Origin: Treponema sp.
Lineage (GTDB): Bacteria > Spirochaetota > Spirochaetia > Treponematales > Treponemataceae
DNA length: 44,998 nt
Assembly: GCA_017551545.1 (NCBI GenBank)
Contig: JAFZLJ010000093.1
Location: 1-44,998, forward strand
Reading direction: 5' to 3'
The translations under genes were made by a program, and so were the position numbers. The notes under the pieces are model-generated. The model made no database searches. It was not told where the DNA came from and saw only the letters and a list, made by a program, of their open reading frames with translations. Shown here piece by piece: positions 24,753-31,594 of the stretch; within the stretch, counting starts at the first letter, position 1, and each line of letters starts with the position of its first letter.

Positions 24753-25445
24753 ATGAATGAACTTTTACTCATCATCACACTCTTAGTGTCTTTTGGGGGA
24801 ACTCTTTTATTCCTCAAAGTATTCGGCAAGGGCGGACTTTTCGCCTGGGTTGGCATTTGTACCCTTTTTGCAAATATTGAAGTTACAATTGTCGTTCACG
24901 CATTCGGCATGGATCAGACATTGGGCAACACACTTTTTGCAGCAACCTTTTTAGCAACAGACATCCTTAGCGAGCTTTACGGTAAAAAAGAAGCTTCTAA
25001 GGGCGTACTTGCAGGCATTTTTACAAGCCTCACATTTATTCTGCTTTCGTTCATGTGGGTTCACTACATTCCTGCAGAAAGTGACTGGGCCAGCCCGTTT
25101 GTTAAAGGCCTTTTTACAAACACCCCGCGCATGCTTCTGAGCAGTCTTATTGCCTATGCAGTTTCCGAAGCAATCGACGTTTCTCTTTATCACGCCTGGT
25201 GGAATCTTACAGAAAAGAAAACCGGCAGCCACACAAAAATGCTCTGGGTCCGCAATAATTTTTCTACGCTCATTTCCCAGTTCATCAACATTGTGATTTT
25301 TAATTTTGGTGCGTTTCTTGGCATTTACAGTTTTAAGGAGCTCGTGGCAATTACAGGGGCATGTTATGTAATTTATATTGCGACAAGTCTTTTGGATACA
25401 CCGTTTGTTTATATTGCGAGAAAGATTGCAAAAGTAGAAGAATAA
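24753..25445 (+). CDS. yhhQ: Queuosine precursor transporter (YhhQ / VUT family)
   Basis: A 230-residue inner-membrane protein with about six membrane segments. Family marks are FATDILSELYGKKEA-like TDILSELYGKKEA (near 70) and the C-terminal WVRNNFSTLISQFINIVIFNFGAF. YhhQ proteins take up queuine-pathway precursors (preQ0/preQ1) used to modify tRNA wobble positions. The upstream preQ1-type aptamer supports this substrate. No queuosine synthesis gene is nearby, so the cell may rely on salvage from its surroundings. It is convergent with the alpha-galactosidase gene. Confidence 0.88.
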   Translation: MNELLLIITLLVSFGGTLLFLKVFGKGGLFAWVGICTLFANIEVTIVVHAFGMDQTLGNTLFAATFLATDILSELYGKKEASKGVLAGIFTSLTFILLSFMWVHYIPAESDWASPFVKGLFTNTPRMLLSSLIAYAVSEAIDVSLYHAWWNLTEKKTGSHTKMLWVRNNFSTLISQFINIVIFNFGAFLGIYSFKELVAITGACYVIYIATSLLDTPFVYIARKIAKVEE

Positions 25446-25471
25446 AAAAAAGAGGGGGAAGTCTCCCCCTC
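25444..25471 (-). terminator. Terminator of the alpha-galactosidase gene
   Basis: A perfect 8-bp stem GAGGGGGA / TCCCCCTC with a 4-nt loop (25452-25471), followed on the minus strand by eight T (25451-25444). The T-run reaches the yhhQ stop codon. Confidence 0.8.
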
Positions 25472-25503
25472 GTTCGCACTTCGTTGCTCTCTACCCCCTC
25501 TCC

Positions 25504-25520
25504 TAGGGGCTTCGCCCCTA
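25504..25520. repeat. Short GC-rich hairpin
   Basis: TAGGGGC-TTC-GCCCCTA forms a perfect 7-bp stem between the convergent yhhQ and alpha-galactosidase genes. It has no T-run. Together with the CCCCCTC repeats on its left it probably marks another palindromic repeat or helps stop yhhQ transcription. Confidence 0.5.
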
Positions 25521-25526
25521 AAACCC

Positions 25527-27368
25527 CTACTTACCTAATAAGAATACTTTACCTTTAAAACTTCCGTTCAAATCAGAACCAAAGGTTTCTTTAATTTGCC
25601 ATCCTTGTAAAAGATCATCAATCGGTGGGTTATCCCCATCGTCAAAAGTATGAACAATCAAAAGCGCCTCGTTACCAAGTTCACGCAGCACTGCCTGATA
25701 GCCCTTTGGCTTAAGATAATCTTTTACATTAGTGCGGATTACTTTTGGATAACCGTCTTTTATGATGTGCTTGACTTTACCGTAAAAGTTGATTGCATCT
25801 TTGACGGTCTGCCACTGCTCGTTGTTCAAATCAAAAATTTCACCGGAAAGACAGAAGCGGCCAAGGAACGCAGAAGTCAAAACAAACTTTATGCGATCAA
25901 GGTCAGCGTTGGCTCTCATTACTGCCCAGATCTGACTCTGTTCCGGTCTGATGAGCCTGTGTAAGTTTGCGGCAACTAACGGAATATCTACTGCTTCATG
26001 TGCATCAGAAAAACTTGCCTGACTCACTAATTCCATCATAGAAGGTTCAAGTCTGTGACCACCGCTGGCGCAGTTTTCTATTACAAGGTCAGGCATTTCT
26101 TTGGCAAGGTGACGGAAATAATTCTGGCTGCCTTCAACTGCTTTACGAAGGCCTTCGCCATAGCTTTCTTCACCGTCTACGCCCTGACCTATGTTTTCGT
26201 TGTAATCAACCTTGAGGTAACCCATGTTGCAGTCTTTCAAAAGGGCCAGCATGTGTTCATCAAGATAATCCCAGCACCATTTCTGCCTCATATCCCAGAA
26301 TCGGCGGGCACCTACTGTTACAGGGTATCCGTCGCGCTTAAGAAGATGGTCTGTCTGGTCAAAGGCCTTTGCAACAGTTCCAACATTTTCCATTTCAAAC
26401 CAGATTCCAGGAATCAGCCCATGAGAGCGGATCATTTCTGCAGCAGCCTTTATGCCGTCAGGGAAAAGCTTTTTACTTGGAATCCAGTCGCCTGCCGCAT
26501 CAAACCAGTTTTCTACTCCTTCAGGTTTATACCAGCCGCAGTCAATTACAAGATAGCGTACATCTGTGCCATCAAGCCGTTCTGCTGTTTTTTTAAGGTT
26601 TTCAAAAGAAGGGTCGCCCCAGGTTGTGCAGTATTCATTAAAAATAACAGGAAGGTCCTGGTCCACCCTGGCTATACGAGGCTTTTGTGTCTTTACAAGT
26701 TTGTCGCACACTTCTTCAAGGCTTGAACCTTCTGAAATCACAGCCTTTGGAGTTTCAAAAATCTCCCCTGCTGCAAGTTTTTTTGTCCAGGCGCCAAAAT
26801 CTCTGTCTGCAAGTCCACCCTGTACACTTATATCATCTGTATTACGGAATATTTCAATCTGCCAGCTCGAAGCACAATAAACCTGAATCCCAATAAAATG
26901 CCCCGTCTCACTGTCTTCAAGTACCAGGAAAGGAAACCACTTCCTTACAGGCATAGACCCAATCTGCCCGAACTTTTCTATTCTGTAGCCGTGATTAGCC
27001 CAACTGCGTTCAAAGTTCAAATCAGTCAATTCCTGAGACAAAAGCTTACCTTCTGCACTCCAGAAGCTCGTTGCCCTGTGAATCTTATCAGCCTTAAGCT
27101 TCTTCAACGCAAAGCTTGAAAGAAGTTCGATATTTGTTTCTTTCTGTGATTTATTTTCAATAAGTGTGCGGCATTCTGTTACGCCATCACCAATCTGCTT
27201 GTGATATGCAGTGAGCAAAATCCCATCACGCTCATACTTTGTAAAATCATCACAAGCTTCAACATCTTTCATCTTCTGAACAGACTCACTCTGTGAAAGT
27301 GTATGCCCGTTCCCATAACCATTATTATAACTGTCACCGCGCTGGCGCCATTCAACATAAAATTCCAT
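25527..27368 (-). CDS. Alpha-galactosidase (GH36)
   Basis: A 613-residue intracellular glycosidase without a signal peptide, expected to release galactose from raffinose-type sugars or melibiose. The N-terminal beta-sandwich (about 1-240) is followed by the barrel: VIDCGWY (substrate pocket), GIWFEMENV, the nucleophile Asp388 in YLKVDYNEN and the acid/base Asp455 in SFSDAHE. The 67-residue gap between the two is normal for GH36. It is shorter than the 720-residue AgaB type. It is transcribed alone with its own terminator, and its promoter is of the leaderless type. With the GH2 enzyme it points to plant or host oligosaccharide use. Confidence 0.9.
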   Translation of the reverse strand: MEFYVEWRQRGDSYNNGYGNGHTLSQSESVQKMKDVEACDDFTKYERDGILLTAYHKQIGDGVTECRTLIENKSQKETNIELLSSFALKKLKADKIHRATSFWSAEGKLLSQELTDLNFERSWANHGYRIEKFGQIGSMPVRKWFPFLVLEDSETGHFIGIQVYCASSWQIEIFRNTDDISVQGGLADRDFGAWTKKLAAGEIFETPKAVISEGSSLEEVCDKLVKTQKPRIARVDQDLPVIFNEYCTTWGDPSFENLKKTAERLDGTDVRYLVIDCGWYKPEGVENWFDAAGDWIPSKKLFPDGIKAAAEMIRSHGLIPGIWFEMENVGTVAKAFDQTDHLLKRDGYPVTVGARRFWDMRQKWCWDYLDEHMLALLKDCNMGYLKVDYNENIGQGVDGEESYGEGLRKAVEGSQNYFRHLAKEMPDLVIENCASGGHRLEPSMMELVSQASFSDAHEAVDIPLVAANLHRLIRPEQSQIWAVMRANADLDRIKFVLTSAFLGRFCLSGEIFDLNNEQWQTVKDAINFYGKVKHIIKDGYPKVIRTNVKDYLKPKGYQAVLRELGNEALLIVHTFDDGDNPPIDDLLQGWQIKETFGSDLNGSFKGKVFLLGK

Positions 27369-27380
27369 AAATAAATTATA
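27369..27380 (-). promoter_or_regulatory. -10 element of the alpha-galactosidase gene (leaderless type)
   Basis: TATAAT (27380-27375 on the minus strand) is 6 nt before the ATG at 27368. The -35 region is weak, and there is no ribosome binding site. Confidence 0.6.
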
Positions 27381-27446
27381 CGATAAAAATTTATAAAATT
27401 CATTAAAAAATAAAAAATACTACTTTTCATAGAAACAATCGTGTGG

Positions 27447-27530
27447 TATATTTATTTAAAGCACATGCATAAATATACAGATGGACAGACTGAAAATTAA
27501 ACGGTTCTGCCGCACCTGTAAGGAGTTATA
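27447..27530 (+). promoter_or_regulatory. gdhA promoter and structured leader
   Basis: TATATT (27447-27452), with TTTTCA 17 nt upstream, is the likely promoter. The leader can fold: ACAG..GG-CAGA (from 27477) with TCTGCC..CTGT (to about 27520), with bulges. The AAGGAG binding site follows directly, so the fold could affect translation. Rest of the melA-gdhA gap: plain AT-rich sequence. Confidence 0.4.
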
Positions 27531-27533
27531 ATA

Positions 27534-28892
27534 ATGAAAAATGCTTACGTAAACCGTGTGTGGGAAGAAGTAAAGGCAAAGAATGCAAATGAACCTGAAT
27601 TCCTGCAGGCTGTAGAGGAAGTTCTTACAACTCTTGACCCAGTTGTTGCCAAGATGCCAGAACTTGAACCAAATGCCATCCTCGAAAGATTGGTAGAACC
27701 TGAACGCGTTATCCAGTTCAGAGTACCTTGGATGGACGACAAAGGAAAGTACCATGTAAACCGTGGTTTCCGTGTACAGTACAACAGTGCAATTGGTCCT
27801 TACAAAGGAGGCTTGCGCTTCTCTAAGGAAGTAAACCTTTCTGTACTTAAGTTCCTCGGATTCGAACAGGTTCTCAAGAACTCTCTTACAACTCTCCCAA
27901 TGGGTGGTGGTAAAGGTGGTTCTGACTTTGATCCACATGGAAAATCAGACAAGGAAGTTATGCGCTTCTGCCAGTCATTCATGACAGAATTGTATCGCCA
28001 CATTGGTGCAGATACAGACGTTCCAGCCGGTGATAAAAACGTAGGTGGACGCGAAATCGGTTATCTCTTTGGTCAGTACAAGAGAATTCGCGACGAATAT
28101 ACTGGAGTTTTGACAGGTAAGGGTCTTTCATTCGGTGGTTCTTTGATTCGTACAGAAGCTACCGGATACGGTCTTATCTACTTTGCTCAGGAAATGCTCA
28201 AGAAAGTTGGCGACAGCTTCGAAGGCAAAACATGTGTTGTTTCTGGTTCAGGAAACGTTGCAGAATATGCTGCAGAAAAGCTCATCCAGCTTGGTGCAAA
28301 AGTTGTTACACTTTCTGACTCAGACGGATACATTTACGATAAAGACGGAATTACACAGAAGAAACTTGACTGGGTTAAGAAGCTCAAGGGCGAAAAACGC
28401 GGTCGTATTTCTGAATATGTTAAGAAGTTCCCAGAAGCTAAGTACTTCGCAGGAAAGAAAGTTTGGGAAGTTAAGTGTGACTGCGCATTCCCATGTGCTA
28501 CACAGAACGAACTTCTTGGCGAAGATGCAGACAAGCTCTTGAAGAACGGATGTAAGCTCGTTGCCGAAGGTGCAAACATGCCTTCTAACATCGACGCTGT
28601 AAACAAGTTCCTTAAGGCTAAGATTTTGTACGCTCCAGGAAAAGCTTCTAACGCAGGTGGTGTTGCAACATCTGGTTTGGAAATGAGCCAGAACTCAGAA
28701 CGCCTTGCATGGTCTGCTGCCGAAGTTGACGAAAAGCTCCACAACATCATGATCAACATCCACGACAACGCTTACAACACAGCTGTAAAGTTCGGTGCAA
28801 AAGACGGCAAGTGGGTTAACTACGTTGCTGGTGCGAATATTGCCGGCTTCGTAAAAGTAGCTAATGCTATGGTTGCTCAGGGATTAGTATAA
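27534..28892 (+). CDS. gdhA: Glutamate dehydrogenase (NADP-type)
   Basis: GdhA reversibly aminates 2-oxoglutarate to glutamate and is the high-ammonia route beside GlnA-GltBD. The 452-residue hexameric type is complete: substrate-binding GPYKGGLRFSKEVN, catalytic Lys in PMGGGKGGSDFDP, the VPAGDKNVGGREIGYLFGQY stretch, the nucleotide fold VVSGSGNVAEYAAEK, and EGANMPSN. Codon use differs from neighbours: lysine AAG and leucine CTC are clearly preferred, as expected for a very highly expressed gene. AAGGAG lies before the ATG. It is single, with a terminator at 29013-29044. Confidence 0.96.
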   Translation: MKNAYVNRVWEEVKAKNANEPEFLQAVEEVLTTLDPVVAKMPELEPNAILERLVEPERVIQFRVPWMDDKGKYHVNRGFRVQYNSAIGPYKGGLRFSKEVNLSVLKFLGFEQVLKNSLTTLPMGGGKGGSDFDPHGKSDKEVMRFCQSFMTELYRHIGADTDVPAGDKNVGGREIGYLFGQYKRIRDEYTGVLTGKGLSFGGSLIRTEATGYGLIYFAQEMLKKVGDSFEGKTCVVSGSGNVAEYAAEKLIQLGAKVVTLSDSDGYIYDKDGITQKKLDWVKKLKGEKRGRISEYVKKFPEAKYFAGKKVWEVKCDCAFPCATQNELLGEDADKLLKNGCKLVAEGANMPSNIDAVNKFLKAKILYAPGKASNAGGVATSGLEMSQNSERLAWSAAEVDEKLHNIMINIHDNAYNTAVKFGAKDGKWVNYVAGANIAGFVKVANAMVAQGLV

Positions 28893-28908
28893 TAAGTTTT
28901 CAGACTGA

Positions 28909-29003
28909 CAGGCTGTCGCCTGCAGTCTAAAACATTTAATGGCGAGACACGCTTTGCGTGCTTGCCAAACCAGATTCAAAACTGACAGCCTTCGGCTGCA
29001 GTT
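28909..29003. repeat. Three hairpins downstream of gdhA
   Basis: AGACTG..CAGTCT with inner CAGG/CCTG (about 28910-28929), a middle hairpin around CACGC-TTT-GCGTG (about 28941-28965) and AAACTG..CAGTTT with inner CAGCC/GGCTG (about 28978-29003). The first and third share the pattern CTGACAG...CTGCAG and look like copies of one element. They sit in the 3' untranslated region before the terminator and may protect the mRNA. Confidence 0.65.
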
Positions 29004-29012
29004 TAATCCATT

Positions 29013-29044
29013 AAAGAGTCCGTTTGTTCGGGCTCTTTTTTTTT
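29013..29044 (+). terminator. Intrinsic terminator of gdhA
   Basis: GAGTCCG-TTTGTT-CGGGCTC (one G-T pair) is followed by nine T residues. Confidence 0.85.
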
Positions 29045-29088
29045 ATTTACGAATATCTTCAAATTACGTACAGCATTTCCAAAAAAGT

Positions 29089-29117
29089 TTGACAACTATA
29101 CATGGGGGGGGTATAAT
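29089..29117 (+). promoter_or_regulatory. Consensus promoter with a poly-G tract in its spacer
   Basis: TTGACA (29089-29094) and TATAAT (29112-29117) are both perfect, with exactly 17 nt between them. The last eight spacer bases are G (29104-29111). Gain or loss of a G by slippage would change the spacing, so this is a likely phase-variation switch for the lipoprotein gene that follows. Confidence 0.85.
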
Positions 29118-29150
29118 AGAAGAAACTTTTTAAAAATTAAGGAGATTTTT

Positions 29151-29618
29151 ATGAAATTATTCAAAAAGCTTATTTTAAGTCTTTGTGCGCTCATGCTTCT
29201 TGGAATGCTCGCATCTTGTGGTGGCGGTGCTGGTGGTGGAGAGCCTTCTGGAGATGGATATAAGGTTGTTTATCATGGTCAGATAGTAAACAACGACTTG
29301 GATGAAGATGAAATGAATATGTATATATCCTGCTGTCAACTAGTAGAAGGTACTGATTATTCAATAAATCAAAGTACAAAAACCATTACATTGACAGATT
29401 CAGGCAAGACAAAAATTGATGCGTATGAGAGTGCTCTGGTTTCTGGCGAACTCTATGACATTAAATACAATGGTGGAACATTAGTACAAATACCAGAAGG
29501 AATGTTAGATATGTTTCTTACTAATATGAATCTTGTACAAAACACAGATTACACCAGAGACGATTCAGCACATACGATAACTTTAACTGCTTCAGGTTTT
29601 GAAAAACTTGGTGAATAA
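29151..29618 (+). CDS. Small lipoprotein with a duplicated domain
   Basis: A 155-residue protein with a lipoprotein signal peptide (lipobox LASC, Cys23) and a Gly-rich tether. Two copies of a unit of about 50 residues follow: YKVVYHGQIVNNDLDEDEMN... ending TITLTDSGKTKI, and YDIKYNGGTLVQIPEGMLD... ending TITLTASGFEKL. Both contain a (G)TDY or NTDY turn before the last strand. I do not recognise the family. AAGGAG precedes the ATG. Expression is driven by a near-ideal promoter with a poly-G tract, which suggests a surface antigen or adhesin-like part that is switched. Confidence 0.8.
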   Translation: MKLFKKLILSLCALMLLGMLASCGGGAGGGEPSGDGYKVVYHGQIVNNDLDEDEMNMYISCCQLVEGTDYSINQSTKTITLTDSGKTKIDAYESALVSGELYDIKYNGGTLVQIPEGMLDMFLTNMNLVQNTDYTRDDSAHTITLTASGFEKLGE

Positions 29619-29635
29619 AATATTAATGAAGTACT

Positions 29636-30361
29636 CTAATTCTTCCGCTGCTTCAGTGTTTGCTCTGTAAACCCTGCGGCGGCTAGTTTTTTTTGAGTGT
29701 CGGTCACTTTGCTGGCCGGCACTTTTTTTATGGCTACACGAGTTATTCCGTCTGAAGTTTGTAGAACAATATCTTTAAATCCTGCTTTAGAAACTTTACT
29801 TGCAAAAGCCTTTGCATTATCTTTTGATTTGAACGCTCCAAGCTGAATATCCCAATAAGTGCCGGGCTCTAGTTTTTTAGTAGTTGTACTGGTTGCCCCA
29901 CTGCTGCTTGTTGCTGCATCCCCATACAATTTCTTCATTATCTTTGTGGCGCTTGCTGCTGTCTGCTGGCTTATTTTTGTATTCGCACCCTTCTTTACAA
30001 TTTCAAGCTTTACCTTTGTGGTACCGCTTCCAATCATTCCAAGCTTAACTGCGGCTGCCTTAGACAAATCAATTTCGCGATTCAAAACAAAAGGGCCTCT
30101 GTCGTTTACGCGCACTTCAACAGACTTACCATTTGAAAGATTTGTTACTTTAAGAATTGTATTAAACGGCAATGATTTATGTGCACAGGTTAAATCATTC
30201 ATATTAAAGCGTTCACCGTTGGAAGTCTTCTTTCCGTGGAAATCTTCTGCATAATAAGAAGCAGTAACTCCTGTTTTGTAAAGTTCTGCTCCAAAAAGAT
30301 TAAAAGAAGTTAATAAAATAAATGCGGCCAATAAAATAAAGTTTTTATAAAAAGCTTTCAT
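29636..30361 (-). CDS. rlpA: RlpA-like septal lytic transglycosylase with SPOR domain
   Basis: A 241-residue exported protein: signal peptide (about 1-24), RlpA double-psi beta-barrel (about 30-115; [51 protein letters not shown]), a Ser/Thr-rich linker (about 150-165) and a C-terminal SPOR domain (about 168-238; [18 protein letters not shown]). SPOR binds denuded septal peptidoglycan, so it acts at division sites. The signal peptide lacks an obvious lipobox Cys (ends SFNLFGAE), so it is probably soluble in the periplasm, unlike E. coli RlpA. The mRNA is predicted leaderless. Confidence 0.9.
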   Translation of the reverse strand: MKAFYKNFILLAAFILLTSFNLFGAELYKTGVTASYYAEDFHGKKTSNGERFNMNDLTCAHKSLPFNTILKVTNLSNGKSVEVRVNDRGPFVLNREIDLSKAAAVKLGMIGSGTTKVKLEIVKKGANTKISQQTAASATKIMKKLYGDAATSSSGATSTTTKKLEPGTYWDIQLGAFKSKDNAKAFASKVSKAGFKDIVLQTSDGITRVAIKKVPASKVTDTQKKLAAAGFTEQTLKQRKN

Positions 30362-30398
30362 ATAATTATTATCGGTATTTCCAGATGGTTTTCTTCAA
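30362..30398 (-). promoter_or_regulatory. Promoter of rlpA (leaderless type)
   Basis: GATAAT (30373-30368) is 6 nt before the ATG at 30361. TTGAAG (30398-30393) lies 19 nt upstream of the -10. No ribosome binding site is present. Confidence 0.55.
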
Positions 30399-30408
30399 TA
30401 AATGGTGA

Positions 30409-30414
30409 TATAAT
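30409..30414 (+). promoter_or_regulatory. -10 element of the LURP-one-like gene
   Basis: A perfect TATAAT stands 18 nt before the ATG at 30433, with AAGGAG between. The -35 is unclear. Confidence 0.5.
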
Positions 30415-30432
30415 TAACCAAGGAGAAAAAAA

Positions 30433-31038
30433 ATGGGAGTATTTTCAAAAATCCACAGATACCGCGAAGCCGGACAAGACGCAAACGTAAACAATGTTGA
30501 AAAATTCGGAGTTCCGTACCTTTCACTTTTTACTACAACAAAGGTTTTTACCTTACATCATCACATTGATATTATTGACGGAAACGAAGAGATTATTTAT
30601 CAGGCAGATTCAAAAATGATTTCGTTTCATGATAAAACTGATCTTAAAACAGCAGCAGGAGAACAGGTTGCTCATATTGAACGAAAGCTTTTTTCATTTC
30701 ATGAACGTCATTACATTACAATGGCCGACGGAACTGAATTTGAACTTTCAAACGAGCTTTTCCATATAATCAAGGATATTACAAATATTGTAGGTCTTGG
30801 CTGGCAGCTTAAAGGAAATGTCCTTGGCTTGAACTTTGAGCTTTATGATTCAGACGGTCAGATTATTGCAGTAATCGGTCAGAAGATGATTTCGATTCAC
30901 GACAAATGGTGTGTTGATATTTACAAAAAGGAACACGAGCAGAAGGTTGTAGCAATCCTTATTACACTTCAGCATATGGTAAAAGATAGAGAAGCATCGC
31001 ATTCTTCAGGCGGCGGTAGCTCTTCTTCGGGAAACTGA
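30433..31038 (+). CDS. LURP-one-related (YxjI-like) protein
   Basis: A 201-residue cytoplasmic protein. The body (about 30-180) is made of short beta-strands with repeated Tubby/LURP-one-like patterns: YQADSKMISFHDKT, AHIERKLFSFHERHYI, FELYDSDGQIIAVIGQKMISIHDKW. The tail is Ser/Gly-rich and probably disordered. The family may bind membrane lipids but has no fixed function. It is convergent with the next gene, with 12 nt between the stops. Confidence 0.75.
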   Translation: MGVFSKIHRYREAGQDANVNNVEKFGVPYLSLFTTTKVFTLHHHIDIIDGNEEIIYQADSKMISFHDKTDLKTAAGEQVAHIERKLFSFHERHYITMADGTEFELSNELFHIIKDITNIVGLGWQLKGNVLGLNFELYDSDGQIIAVIGQKMISIHDKWCVDIYKKEHEQKVVAILITLQHMVKDREASHSSGGGSSSSGN

Positions 31039-31050
31039 TAATCATTTGTT

Positions 31051-31560
31051 TTATATAGAAAGGCCAATCTTAAACTTTACGCCATCCTCATACGTGTTTA
31101 AATAATAATCTGCAAGGTTGTCTGGTTTTAAAGGTCTTTCAAAAACTGATTTAATCTCAAGAAGTAATATCCTGAAACTGATTTCCGTAAACAATGTATG
31201 AAGTACTTCATTATTTTTTGGCATTAATCCGTAGCCCATTCCTCCACGTACTTCGAATAATCCCATCATACCCCATGCAATTCCGCCGGAAAATCTATGG
31301 AAATTATCATATTTTGATCTGCTATAATTGTAACAAAAATATGTTCCCGCGCGGTCTTCCTCCCCCAAAGGAATAAAAAGAGTTTCAACTCCAATATCAA
31401 AAGAAAAAACTTCGGGATTTCCAGATTCAAGCGACAGAATCGGAAAAGGAAAAATCGCCTCTAAAAATTTATCAAACTTTGATTGCTCTTCTGCAGATAA
31501 ATTTGTAACAGTCAATGCGGCGAGAATTAAAAATAGTAACGGAAATTTTCGTCTCTCCAT
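31051..31560 (-). CDS. Secreted protein, probably outer-membrane associated, family unknown
   Basis: A 169-residue protein with a signal peptide (MERRKFPLLFLILAALTVTN, cleavage near LSAEE), followed by amphipathic strand-like segments (FSFDIGVETLFIPL, FSGGIAWGMMGLFEVRGGMGYGL, FKIGLSI). This looks like a small beta-barrel or a related envelope protein. I do not recognise the family. The upstream TATAGT and lack of ribosome binding site suggest yet another short or absent leader, but the spacing does not match the other leaderless genes. Confidence 0.65.
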   Translation of the reverse strand: MERRKFPLLFLILAALTVTNLSAEEQSKFDKFLEAIFPFPILSLESGNPEVFSFDIGVETLFIPLGEEDRAGTYFCYNYSRSKYDNFHRFSGGIAWGMMGLFEVRGGMGYGLMPKNNEVLHTLFTEISFRILLLEIKSVFERPLKPDNLADYYLNTYEDGVKFKIGLSI

Positions 31561-31594
31561 ATACTATAAAAATATCAGAAGAACAAAAAAGTTA

